Assembly: GCA_029262415.1 (NCBI GenBank)
Contig: JAJCZL010000057.1
Coordinates: 62,001-126,000, forward strand
Length of the DNA: 64,000 bases
Direction of reading: 5' to 3'
Source of the DNA: Deltaproteobacteria bacterium
GTDB taxonomy: Bacteria; Desulfobacterota; Binatia; UBA1149; JAJCZL01
A program made the position numbers and the translations under genes. Of the stretch, positions 42,721 to 50,864 are shown piece after piece. The notes beneath the pieces were generated by a model. The model saw nothing but the letters and a program-made list of their open reading frames with translations. It did not search any database and was not told the origin of the DNA. Numbering within the stretch: the first letter of the stretch is position 1; every line of letters starts with the position of its first letter.

Positions 42721-42753
42721 ATTATTCAGTTCCGCCGGTGCTATGTCACGTGA
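42721..42753 (-). promoter_or_regulatory. candidate P450 promoter with overlapping TCACGTGA palindrome
   Basis: On the minus strand GTGACA (5 of 6), a 17-nt spacer and AATAAT (5 of 6) end 7 nt before the P450 ATG. The 8-bp palindrome TCACGTGA (42746-42753) overlaps the -35. Transcription would begin at or near the start codon. Confidence 0.45.
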
Positions 42754-42769
42754 ACGGTGCCGGCTCGGC

Positions 42770-42793
42770 TGCACATTCCGCGCGGAATGTGCA
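42770..42793. promoter_or_regulatory. 24-bp perfect palindrome upstream of the P450 gene
   Basis: TGCACATTCCGC-GCGGAATGTGCA is a perfect 24-bp palindrome with no spacer, 56 nt upstream of the P450 start codon and about 120 nt downstream of the propeller gene stop on the same strand. It may be an operator for a dimeric or tetrameric regulator, or a terminator hairpin for the upstream gene, although no T-run follows. Confidence 0.55.
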
Positions 42794-42915
42794 TAACCTT
42801 GATGACCCGCCGCGCGGCCTTGCTCGACGGTCTCGCGCTCGATTTCGCCACATCACTGACCAACTCGCCCGGACGGGTGAGTCTTGAGTCGGTCTCATGG
42901 CTCGATCGTCGGAAA

Positions 42916-45900
42916 TCAGCGAACTCTGGTCGCGTTGCCTGTCGTGCACAGACCGTTCAGATGGATCGTCACGACAGTGGTTGCCTCGGTTTCATCGGCG
43001 AGACCTGGTGCCCACCCATCGGAGGTCTTCAAGCTTACACTGACTCCGCCGGCCACCCGCTTGTCGTTCTTGACGCTGATACGGGTGATCCCGGTTGTGC
43101 CCTTGTCGGCTTTGAACTTGAAGCGGCTGCCCGAACGATTTGGCTCGAGCTCGGTGCCCAGGACCCCACTATCGAAGATCGTTCCACCGCCGTCAGCGAC
43201 GACGACCTGCACACTCTCCTGATCGTAGCCGGCACCGAGAACGACGGTGTGCTTGAACGAAAGCTTGCCGCGCGAGTCTTTCAGCGCAGCCTTCCTGAGC
43301 GTCACGTTTTCCGTCGACACACAGAGCATGCTGGCCCCGTCGGCAGGATCGGAACCCGCGTCGACCTCATCAGCGTCGCGGAACCCGTCCCCGTCGCGGT
43401 CGACACCTATACGGAACCCGTCGCTCACCGGCACTGCCGTGTAGGTAAGTTCCTGGCCGGCGGTCAGCGCAAGCGCACGCAGTGCCGCGTCGGTCATCGA
43501 CGCCTCGGATGCGCGGTCGGTCTCGAAATTGCCGCCGCCAACGTACACGGCGCCGCGGGCCTCGCCGCTCACTATCCCCTTGACGACAATATCGGCGTTA
43601 CCGGCATCGGCCTGCGCGATCATGAGATCGATACGCGGATCGACTGCCACAGCGCTCGCCGCGCTGCGCGTGACCTGCTGCCCGACGATCGGCGCCAAAT
43701 TGGTATCGAAAGCATACACAAGCCCGGTCATATCGAGCACTTCTTGATCGCCGGCGGGCGTCTGCGGGAATCCGGTCGGGTTGCCGGGGCGCTGCGCAAA
43801 CGCGTTGCTGCGCAGGAAGCGAAAGATCGTATCGACGCTACCGTCGTGTAAATACCCATACCCGCGCACCTGATTGCCGGGGACGGCCTCGTCAAACCTC
43901 CCGACCTTCTGGTAAACGTTGCGCAGGTGGGGGGTTTTCATCAACTGGGGGCCGCCGTCAAACGTGTTCCTACCGTCTCCGCCGAAGAAGCCCGGTCGCT
44001 TCGAAAGTTCCACCCCGGGCGGAAGACCCAGATCGTTCGGCCCGTTGGCCGCACTGTTGAGTACATGACAGCTGTTACAGTCCCTTACGGTATCGGTGAT
44101 GCGGATGAAGTAGTCGCTACGCCCAAGCGCTTGCGACGCCGTATCAGCTCCGTCCAGGTTGCGCAGCGGGTTGGGTGGATACATGATTTGCAAGACAAAG
44201 TCTGTGAAGGCCTGCAGTTCGTCGTTCTTGAGTTGCTTGTCACGCCCCAGCAAACCCACAAAAGCGGGGTTGAACTTCTTGAAGCCAAGATCCTCGTTGA
44301 AGATGCCGCGGTTCGGCTGGTGACTCGGTTCGTCGTTGCCACCGGTGCGATCGCCGCGCCAGTGCATGGGGCCGTGATTGTCCATGCCACGCAGGCTCTG
44401 CGTGGTCATCGGACCTTTCATCGGATGGAATACCGGATCGAGAAACGGACCGACCTCAAAGGGCCCAGGGTTGTTGAGTAACGTACCGTCGGGATTGCCG
44501 AGATCCCACGCGAGCGAATCGAAATCACCAAATATGTGGCAACTGGCACATGCCGAATCGCCGTGACTCGAGCTCAGCGACGCGTCGTAAAGGAACGGGC
44601 GCCCGTCGACAACGCTCTTGGGCTCCGGGTTGTGCAATGCAACGTGTGCAGCCTCGGCACCGGTGGCGGTGCTGACCACTGAGATTGAGTTGTCGAAACG
44701 CGTCAGTACATAGAGCTGTGTGCGCGACTCGTCCAAGACCAGACCGGTCGGCCCACCACCGCTCAACGTGATGTGATCGGCAGCGCTCGGCGTAAAACCG
44801 CCGGTCTCGAGTTCAGCCGTGTCAAAGATGCCGATTTTGCCCGAACCGAAGGCCGAGACGAACAGTGTCGTCCCATCGCCGGTCACCGCCATCTCCAATG
44901 GGAACGCAAGGCTGGCCTGGCTTTCTGCGTTGCCCGGTTTGTCGCAGCAAACGTTGTAGTCGATGTGAGTGTTGAGATGCCGGCGCGTCGCCGTTCCGGC
45001 TTCGATCACCGTAATGCTGCTCTCGTGCAGGTGGCCGCGAACAGTCGAGCCGCCGAAGCCGGACGCATAAGCTCCCTCGCCTTCGAAACGCACGTCGTTG
45101 AGGGCTTCGGTATTCGAGACGTACAGCTTTCCACTGATCGGGTTAACAACCATGTTAAACAGGATCGTTCCGACCCCGGCCACCTGCGAGGACGCCCCCG
45201 CGGCCTGTACGGGAGGGGTGGCATTCGCGTCGATCTCGAAGACGTCGTAGTCGGGCAGACGTAGGCCGATGACCGAGTTCCAGTTACGCCCGAGTTCGTC
45301 GCGAAACGCGGAGCCGTCCCACTTGACGATCAAGCCGACTTCGGGCGCGGTGATACCTTGGAAGTTGTCGTTGGGTAGAGGCACGCCGCCGGCGCCCTCG
45401 CCTCCGTCGGGTATCAGGTTTTCATTCGCAACCGTGGTCTGGTTCCCCGAATGGAACACCGCTGCATAGACCTTGCTGCCGTCGGGTGAGACCGCCAGCG
45501 CACGCGGGGTATCCCCGAACAGCGTAACGATCGTGAGTTCATCGCCACCGAGCGAGGTTCCGAGCGCGTTCGCGTCAAATACCCAGACATCGGCGCGGCC
45601 TAGTCCGGGGGTCAAGAGCTCCGGGTCGTTCGGGTTGTTTTGGCCCCGATGGGCACATGTGACGAACGCCCGGTCACCCGCCGTCCCGCCGAATACTATG
45701 TCGCGCGGCTCGTCGCCGACGTGCAGTGTGCGGACGACGCGGGGGCCGTCGCCGCCGGAGAGGTCAACAATGCTGACACTGTCGGAAAGGTGGTTGATGA
45801 CCCAAACTTCGGTGTTTGTGCGCGCCGCAACCGCGACCGGCTCGAGGCCTACAGGCACCGAAGCTACAAGGGCAAGGCCGCCGACCGCAACGGCGAAAAT

Positions 45901-46104
45901 CTCGAGGGTGTTATCGGGCGTGTTGGCTGCAAACAGCAGAGCACCGTCGGGCGACAGCGCCAATGGACGCACCTGGCCGCTTTCAAACAGCGTAAAGCCG
46001 TCGGCCGCGTGGGCTTCATGCATCGGTGCCGAGATTGAGCAGAGCAGCAAAGCCATTGCCAGAAAGCTTTGAATCCGCCCTGTGACGTGTGTCACCGGCA
46101 CCAT
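42916..46104 (-). CDS. exported YVTN beta-propeller protein with two c-type hemes
   Basis: This secreted protein has 1062 residues from the ATG at 46104; the signal peptide ends MHEAHA. Residues 30-480 form YVTN-like propeller blades (LFAANTPDNTLEIF, VWVINHLSDSVSIVDLSGG). A cytochrome c peroxidase-like region follows with CASCH (about 517) and CNSCH (about 675), so two covalent hemes are expected. The last 130 residues are the KFKADKGTTGITRISVKND-type C-terminal module. It is a paralogue of the next gene upstream, 94 nt away. Periplasmic electron transfer or oxidation of an unknown substrate is likely; the P450 gene is downstream. Confidence 0.78.
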   Translation of the reverse strand: MVPVTHVTGRIQSFLAMALLLCSISAPMHEAHAADGFTLFESGQVRPLALSPDGALLFAANTPDNTLEIFAVAVGGLALVASVPVGLEPVAVAARTNTEVWVINHLSDSVSIVDLSGGDGPRVVRTLHVGDEPRDIVFGGTAGDRAFVTCAHRGQNNPNDPELLTPGLGRADVWVFDANALGTSLGGDELTIVTLFGDTPRALAVSPDGSKVYAAVFHSGNQTTVANENLIPDGGEGAGGVPLPNDNFQGITAPEVGLIVKWDGSAFRDELGRNWNSVIGLRLPDYDVFEIDANATPPVQAAGASSQVAGVGTILFNMVVNPISGKLYVSNTEALNDVRFEGEGAYASGFGGSTVRGHLHESSITVIEAGTATRRHLNTHIDYNVCCDKPGNAESQASLAFPLEMAVTGDGTTLFVSAFGSGKIGIFDTAELETGGFTPSAADHITLSGGGPTGLVLDESRTQLYVLTRFDNSISVVSTATGAEAAHVALHNPEPKSVVDGRPFLYDASLSSSHGDSACASCHIFGDFDSLAWDLGNPDGTLLNNPGPFEVGPFLDPVFHPMKGPMTTQSLRGMDNHGPMHWRGDRTGGNDEPSHQPNRGIFNEDLGFKKFNPAFVGLLGRDKQLKNDELQAFTDFVLQIMYPPNPLRNLDGADTASQALGRSDYFIRITDTVRDCNSCHVLNSAANGPNDLGLPPGVELSKRPGFFGGDGRNTFDGGPQLMKTPHLRNVYQKVGRFDEAVPGNQVRGYGYLHDGSVDTIFRFLRSNAFAQRPGNPTGFPQTPAGDQEVLDMTGLVYAFDTNLAPIVGQQVTRSAASAVAVDPRIDLMIAQADAGNADIVVKGIVSGEARGAVYVGGGNFETDRASEASMTDAALRALALTAGQELTYTAVPVSDGFRIGVDRDGDGFRDADEVDAGSDPADGASMLCVSTENVTLRKAALKDSRGKLSFKHTVVLGAGYDQESVQVVVADGGGTIFDSGVLGTELEPNRSGSRFKFKADKGTTGITRISVKNDKRVAGGVSVSLKTSDGWAPGLADETEATTVVTIHLNGLCTTGNATRVR

Positions 46105-46171
46105 AGTACCATTCGCTGTCTCCCCCTGCCGTGATCGGCGTCCCAACTCATTGAAGGGCGGTACGCGAGAA

Positions 46172-46197
46172 CGCTGAAGCTGAAATCGGCTTCAGCG
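46172..46197. terminator. hairpin after the upstream propeller gene
   Basis: CGCTGAAGC - TGAAATCG - GCTTCAGCG is a perfect 9-bp stem with an 8-nt loop. It starts 2 nt beyond the TAG of the minus-strand propeller gene at 46199. Only a weak TTCTC follows, so it could partly terminate or protect the upstream transcript and set the ratio of the two paralogues. Confidence 0.5.
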
Positions 46198-46198
46198 G

Positions 46199-49100
46199 CT
46201 ATTTCACCTGCGTTGCGCTGCCGGTGAAACAGGTACCGGCGACGTTCACGACAACCGTCGTAGCCGCGGCGGCTTCATTCGCGAGTCCAGGCGCCCAGGC
46301 TTCCTTGCTCTTCAGAGAAACCTTTATTCCACCCGCAACCTTCTTGTCGTCCTTGACAATGACCTTGCGGATACCCGCGACTCCTTTCGCGCCTTTGAAC
46401 TTAAAGACCTTGCCGCTCCTGTTTGGTGCAATAGCTTCGCCGAGCACGCCGCCGTCGACAATCGTACCGCCGCTGTCGAATGCGACGATCTGGATAGTCT
46501 GTTGGGCGTAGGGGGCGCCGATCACCACGGTATCCTTGAAGTTGATTTGGCCCTTGCTGTCCTTCAATGCCGCCTTGCGGAACACCTGAGGCGTGGTCGT
46601 GTTGCACAGCATGCTCGTCCCGTCGGCTGGATCGGTCCCGGCATCGTTTTCGTCAGCATCACGGAAGCTGTCGTTGTCGCGATCAACGCCGATGCGCAAT
46701 CCGTCGCTCGGCGGAACCGCCGTAAACGTAAGCTCTTGTCCGGCGCCGGCCGCCAACGCGCGGAGCGCCGCATCCGTGATGGTTCCGTCGCTTACGCGGT
46801 CGCTCTCGAAGTTACCGCCGCCGACATAGACGTAGCCGCGCGCCTCGCTGGAGACGATGCCCTTGACGACGATGTCGGCCTCACCCGCGTTGGCGCGCTG
46901 CACGAGCAAATCGATGCTCGCATCAACGTCGGGAAGACTCGTCGAGCTTCTGGTCACCTGCTGGCCGATGATCGGCGCAAAGTTGGTGTCAAAAGCCATC
47001 ATGAAAGCTTCAAGGTTACTCCGCTCAATATCCCCCGCTGCATCCTGAGTGATCCCGGTCGGGTTGAGGGGGCTCTGGTTAAACACCACTGCATTGTGGA
47101 ATCGGAACAACGTGTCTACAGAACCGTCGTGCAGGAAGCCGAATCCGCGCACCTGGTCGCCCTGGTGGCCGTTGTTGCCGGCGTTGAAGAACGGAACATT
47201 GGCCATGCCGAACATACCGACCTTCTGGTACATGTTGCGCAGGTGCGCAACTTTCATAATCTGCGGCTCGTTCTCAAAGCTGGATTGGCCATCGGTCCCG
47301 AAGAACCCGAATCTGGCCGCCGGTTCTACCCCGGGCGGCAAGCTACCCGGCCCGTTGCCATTGGGATCGAGTGTGTGGCAGCCGTTGCAGTTCTTAAACG
47401 TGTCGGTTACCCGGCCGAAGTAGAGGTCGCGCCCGGCCTGCTGCTCGGCGGTGAGTGAGTTGTCGAGCGCACGGATCGGGTTTGGCGGATACATGATCTG
47501 CAAAACAAAGTCGGTGAAGGCCTGCATCTCGTCGTCCTTGAGGACTTTGTCACGGCCGATCAGGCCGCCAAAAGCACCGTTGAACTTCTTGAACGCGCGA
47601 TCTTCGCTGAACGCGCCGCGGTTAGGCTGGATGCTGGGCGTCTCATCGTTGCCGCCGGTGCGGTCGCCGCGCCAATGCATCGGCCCGTGGTTATCCATGC
47701 CGCGGAAGCTCTGCGTCGTCATCGGGCCCTTCATCGGGTGAAAGTCGGGGTCGATAAACGGGCCGACTACAAACGGTCCGGGGTTGTTGAGAACCGTCCC
47801 GTCGGGGTCGCCCAGGTCCCACGACAAGCTGTCGAAGTCACCGAAGACGTGACAGCTCGCGCACGCCGAGTCGCCGTGACTCGAGGTAAAGCCGGCGTCG
47901 TAAAGTAATGGACGGCCGTCAACCACGCTCTTCGGCTCGGGATTGTGTAGCGAGACGTGAGCGGTTTCGGCACCGGTGGCGGTACTGACGAGAGAAATTG
48001 AGTTGTCGAAACGGGTCAGGACGTATAGACGCGTGTTTGCCTCGTCGAGCACCAGACCGGTAGGCCCACCGCCGGAAACCGTAGCATGGTCGGCGGCACT
48101 CGGGGTAAAGGTTCCTAACTCGAGTTCAGCGGTGTCGAAAATACCGATCTTGCTCGAACCAAAAGCGGAGACGAACAACGTCGCGCCGTCGCTCGAAACC
48201 ACCATCTCCAGCGGGAACGCGAGACTCGCCCGCGACTCGGCATTACCCGGCTTGTCGCAGCAGAGGTTGTAGTCGATGTGCTTGTTGAGATGTCGACGCA
48301 TCGCGGTAGTCCCGTCGATGACGGTAATGCTGCTCTCGTGAAGGTGACCGCGAACCGTCGAGCCGCCGAAGATCGAAGAGAATTCTCCGCCGCCCTCGAA
48401 GCGTACCTCGTTTAGCGCCTCGGTGTTCGACACGTACAGCTTTCCGCTAACCGGGTTCTCGACCATGTTGAACAGAATAGTGCCGACACCCGACACCCGG
48501 CCGGTCGGGCCCGGCTCTTCGATCGGCGGATTAGCATTCGCATTGATATGAAACACGTCGTTGTCGGGCAGGTCGAAGCGCACGAACGAGCTCCAATCGC
48601 GGCCGAGTTCATCGCGCCATGCGGCGCCGTCGTACTTGACGATCAAGCCGACCTCAGGTTGAGCGATACCTTGAAAGTTGGTGTTCGGAAGAGGCAGCCC
48701 ACCGGAGCCCTCGCCGCCGTTCGGGATAACGCCTTCGCTCAGTGCGGTAGTCTGATTGCCCGAATGAAATACCGCCGCGTAAACAGTCGAACCGTCAGCC
48801 GAGACCGCGAGCGCCCGCGGCGTATCACCGAACATGCTGATGATCGTGAGTTCGTCGCCGCCGGCCGATGTTCCGAGATTTCCCGAGTCGAACACCCAAA
48901 CGTCGGCGCGCGGAGCGCCGGCAGTCGTGAGCTGGGGACTGTTCGGGTTGTTTTGCCCGCGGTGTGCGCAAGTGATGAAAGCCCGGTCCCCCGCGGTGCC
49001 TGCGAAAACGATGTCGCGTGGCTCGTCGCCGACATGCAGTGTGCGAATGACGCGAGGGCCGTCACCGCCGGACAGGTCAACGATACTCACGCTGTCCGAG

Positions 49101-49462
49101 AGGTGGTTAACGACCCAAACCTCGGTGTTTGTGCGCGCGGCAACAGCTATCGGCTCCATGCCGACGGCAACCGAACCAGCATGCGAGATACCACCCGCGG
49201 AAATATCAAAGATCTCGAGCGTGTTATCGGGAGTATTCGCCGCAAAAAGCCTGCTGCCGTCGCCGGACATAGCCAAAGGCCGGACCTGTCCGGTCTCGAA
49301 GAGCGTGAAGCCGTCGAGTGCCCGTGCCGGCGGGGTTGGCGAAACCAGCGCTACTACGAAGGTAAGGAGGCAGATTGTGAAAGAAGAAACGATGCGACCG
49401 CGCCCGACAGTTGTGTCGATCCGCGCCGCCGCATCGCGGCTGGAGGAATTCTGTGAGTTCAA
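46199..49462 (-). CDS. exported YVTN beta-propeller protein with two c-type hemes (paralogue)
   Basis: This 1087-residue paralogue of the neighbouring protein has the same order of parts: signal peptide (ending TPPARA), YVTN propeller (LFAANTPDNTLEIFDIS), CASCH at about 533 and CNGCH at about 690, the LHDGSVDTLFRF block, and the Lys/Gly-rich C-terminal module ending GTCFTGSATQVK. Spacing between heme sites is the same in both. The start is a TTG at 49462 supported by AGGGG 6 nt upstream; no ATG is available before the signal peptide. Probably both are periplasmic or outer-surface di-heme enzymes. The substrate is unknown. Confidence 0.78.
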   Translation of the reverse strand: MNSQNSSSRDAAARIDTTVGRGRIVSSFTICLLTFVVALVSPTPPARALDGFTLFETGQVRPLAMSGDGSRLFAANTPDNTLEIFDISAGGISHAGSVAVGMEPIAVAARTNTEVWVVNHLSDSVSIVDLSGGDGPRVIRTLHVGDEPRDIVFAGTAGDRAFITCAHRGQNNPNSPQLTTAGAPRADVWVFDSGNLGTSAGGDELTIISMFGDTPRALAVSADGSTVYAAVFHSGNQTTALSEGVIPNGGEGSGGLPLPNTNFQGIAQPEVGLIVKYDGAAWRDELGRDWSSFVRFDLPDNDVFHINANANPPIEEPGPTGRVSGVGTILFNMVENPVSGKLYVSNTEALNEVRFEGGGEFSSIFGGSTVRGHLHESSITVIDGTTAMRRHLNKHIDYNLCCDKPGNAESRASLAFPLEMVVSSDGATLFVSAFGSSKIGIFDTAELELGTFTPSAADHATVSGGGPTGLVLDEANTRLYVLTRFDNSISLVSTATGAETAHVSLHNPEPKSVVDGRPLLYDAGFTSSHGDSACASCHVFGDFDSLSWDLGDPDGTVLNNPGPFVVGPFIDPDFHPMKGPMTTQSFRGMDNHGPMHWRGDRTGGNDETPSIQPNRGAFSEDRAFKKFNGAFGGLIGRDKVLKDDEMQAFTDFVLQIMYPPNPIRALDNSLTAEQQAGRDLYFGRVTDTFKNCNGCHTLDPNGNGPGSLPPGVEPAARFGFFGTDGQSSFENEPQIMKVAHLRNMYQKVGMFGMANVPFFNAGNNGHQGDQVRGFGFLHDGSVDTLFRFHNAVVFNQSPLNPTGITQDAAGDIERSNLEAFMMAFDTNFAPIIGQQVTRSSTSLPDVDASIDLLVQRANAGEADIVVKGIVSSEARGYVYVGGGNFESDRVSDGTITDAALRALAAGAGQELTFTAVPPSDGLRIGVDRDNDSFRDADENDAGTDPADGTSMLCNTTTPQVFRKAALKDSKGQINFKDTVVIGAPYAQQTIQIVAFDSGGTIVDGGVLGEAIAPNRSGKVFKFKGAKGVAGIRKVIVKDDKKVAGGIKVSLKSKEAWAPGLANEAAAATTVVVNVAGTCFTGSATQVK

Positions 49463-49597
49463 CGTCTACCCCTTGTGCAGCGCCCGGTCGGCGAAGTTAT
49501 CTCTTGAAACGTAGCACTGCAGTTGAACTATCGTCAACAGACAAACCGGTTGCCGAAGAAGTACTGCCGACGGTAGTGTCGACAACCGCTTAGAACA

Positions 49598-49621
49598 CCT
49601 CCATCAACCCCCTGATGGGGG
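49598..49621. repeat. hairpin in the divergent gap
   Basis: CCTCCATCA - ACCCCC - TGATGGGGG forms a 9-bp stem with one T-G pair, in the 238-nt gap between the propeller start and the PPOX-type gene. There is no upstream plus-strand gene to terminate, so it is either a leader structure or a regulator site. The rest of the gap shows nothing clear. Confidence 0.35.
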
Positions 49622-49700
49622 CGTGAACGGCTCAAACCCGCCTTCCCGGATAGGGGGGCGGCCGTGGCAGTCGCGGGCCGCCTCGTATAGCCGTGGTTGG

Positions 49701-50123
49701 ATGAGCAAACTCAGCAGCGGGCTCGCGGCAGGTGCCGCCTACATGAGTCTCGGCACCTTCCGCAAAAACGGCACCCGCGTCGCCGTCCCGGTCTGGTTCG
49801 CCGCGAGTAACGGTCGCTACTACGTATTCACCGAATCCAAAGCCTACAAGGTTAAGCGGCTCCGACGCGACCCACGCGTCGAGGTAGCGGTATGCGACAT
49901 CCGCGGGCGGGTTAGCGGCCCCTGGCAGTCAGGATCGGGACGCGTCATGGACACAGACAGCGCAGCCGATGCGGCTCGCATCCAATCCGCGTACGCGGCG
50001 CTACGGACAAAATATGGTTGGCAGATGTGGATCGCCGACAGCGTTTCCAGGCTCAATGGACGTTACAACAAAAGGGCGATGCTTGAACTCCAGATCGAAG
50101 ATCCCGTACGCCACAGTCCTTGA
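49701..50123 (+). CDS. PPOX class (F420- or FMN-dependent) oxidoreductase
   Basis: This is a 140-residue split-barrel protein from the ATG at 49701 (the ORF track starts 26 codons earlier). YMSLGTFRKNGTRVAVPVWF and YVFTESKAYKVKRLRRDPRVEV match the PPOX-class F420-dependent family, where a Lys/Arg-rich loop binds the cofactor phosphate. Members reduce unsaturated small molecules or bind FMN/heme/biliverdin. Which cofactor is used here is unclear, as no F420 biosynthesis gene is in the window. A TetR gene follows at 32 nt. Confidence 0.8.
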   Translation: MSKLSSGLAAGAAYMSLGTFRKNGTRVAVPVWFAASNGRYYVFTESKAYKVKRLRRDPRVEVAVCDIRGRVSGPWQSGSGRVMDTDSAADAARIQSAYAALRTKYGWQMWIADSVSRLNGRYNKRAMLELQIEDPVRHSP

Positions 50124-50155
50124 CAGGGGCCACACCGAGGCGGAAACTGACGCCG

Positions 50156-50860
50156 ATGTCAGTTAACGACGACGGCTTTACCAGCCCCGTCCCCGCGCAT
50201 CTCGCGGTAAGTTCAACAGCCGAGCGACCCTGCCCAGCGGCGGCCGGCAGCCAGAAAGAGGCCGACAGCGCACGCGCGCGTAACCGCCTAGTGACGCACG
50301 CACGCCTGAAAGCCAGCGCAACCGAGCTGTTCGCTGCACGCGGCCTGCGCAACGTAACGACCCACGACATTGCCCGTGGTGCCGGTGTCGCCGCTGGCAC
50401 TTTCTACCTGCACTTCAAAGACAAGCGGGTGCTCCTGCGCGAGATCGTCTTGGAAGCGCTCGCCGATCTGCGCACCGAAATGGATCTCGCCGCGCGCGGC
50501 TGCAGCGGCGTCGACGCGACGCGCAAACACGTCGAAAGCGTCGTCACTTTCGCCGAACGACGCGGAGAAGTCGTGCGGATTCTCTTCAGTCATGAAAACG
50601 AATGGGAAGAACTGCAGACCCACGTACTCAACACGCTCGCCGACTACTGCGAGAGCGTGCTGCGTACCCAGCAGACTGAGGGTCTCATAGGATCCGATGT
50701 CGCCCCTGCCATCGCCGCCCAAGCCATCACCGGCTTGCAGGCCCGCGTAATCGACTGGTGGACCAAAGACCCGTCGCGCGCGACGCGCGACGCAGTGATT
50801 GAAACCCTTTACAAGCTTCAGCTCACCGGCGTCTACGGACCCGCCGTCACCGCGGAGTAA
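50156..50860 (+). CDS. TetR/AcrR family transcriptional regulator
   Basis: From the ATG at 50156 this is a 234-residue TetR protein. After a disordered N-terminal tail of about 40 residues, the helix-turn-helix runs RLKASATELFAARG ... TTHDIARGAGVAAGTFYLHFKDKRVLL. The C-terminal domain has the EVVRILFSHENEWEELQ type of helix seen in lipid- or xenobiotic-sensing TetRs. The ORF track start is a TTG overlapping the PPOX stop. Its stop is 4 nt before the di-iron gene, so it probably controls this trio. I see no clear operator dyad in the 32-nt gap upstream. Confidence 0.85.
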   Translation: MSVNDDGFTSPVPAHLAVSSTAERPCPAAAGSQKEADSARARNRLVTHARLKASATELFAARGLRNVTTHDIARGAGVAAGTFYLHFKDKRVLLREIVLEALADLRTEMDLAARGCSGVDATRKHVESVVTFAERRGEVVRILFSHENEWEELQTHVLNTLADYCESVLRTQQTEGLIGSDVAPAIAAQAITGLQARVIDWWTKDPSRATRDAVIETLYKLQLTGVYGPAVTAE

Positions 50861-50864
50861 ACCT

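Noticed and set aside
41634-42887. 417-aa plus-strand ORF opposite the P450 gene
   Set aside because: It is fully antisense to a P450 with all signature motifs and is Arg/His-rich without domain features.
42757-43851. 364-aa plus-strand ORF opposite the first propeller gene
   Set aside because: It is antisense to a conserved paralogue, and the matching ORF opposite the second propeller (48548-49456) is a mirror of shared coding sequence.
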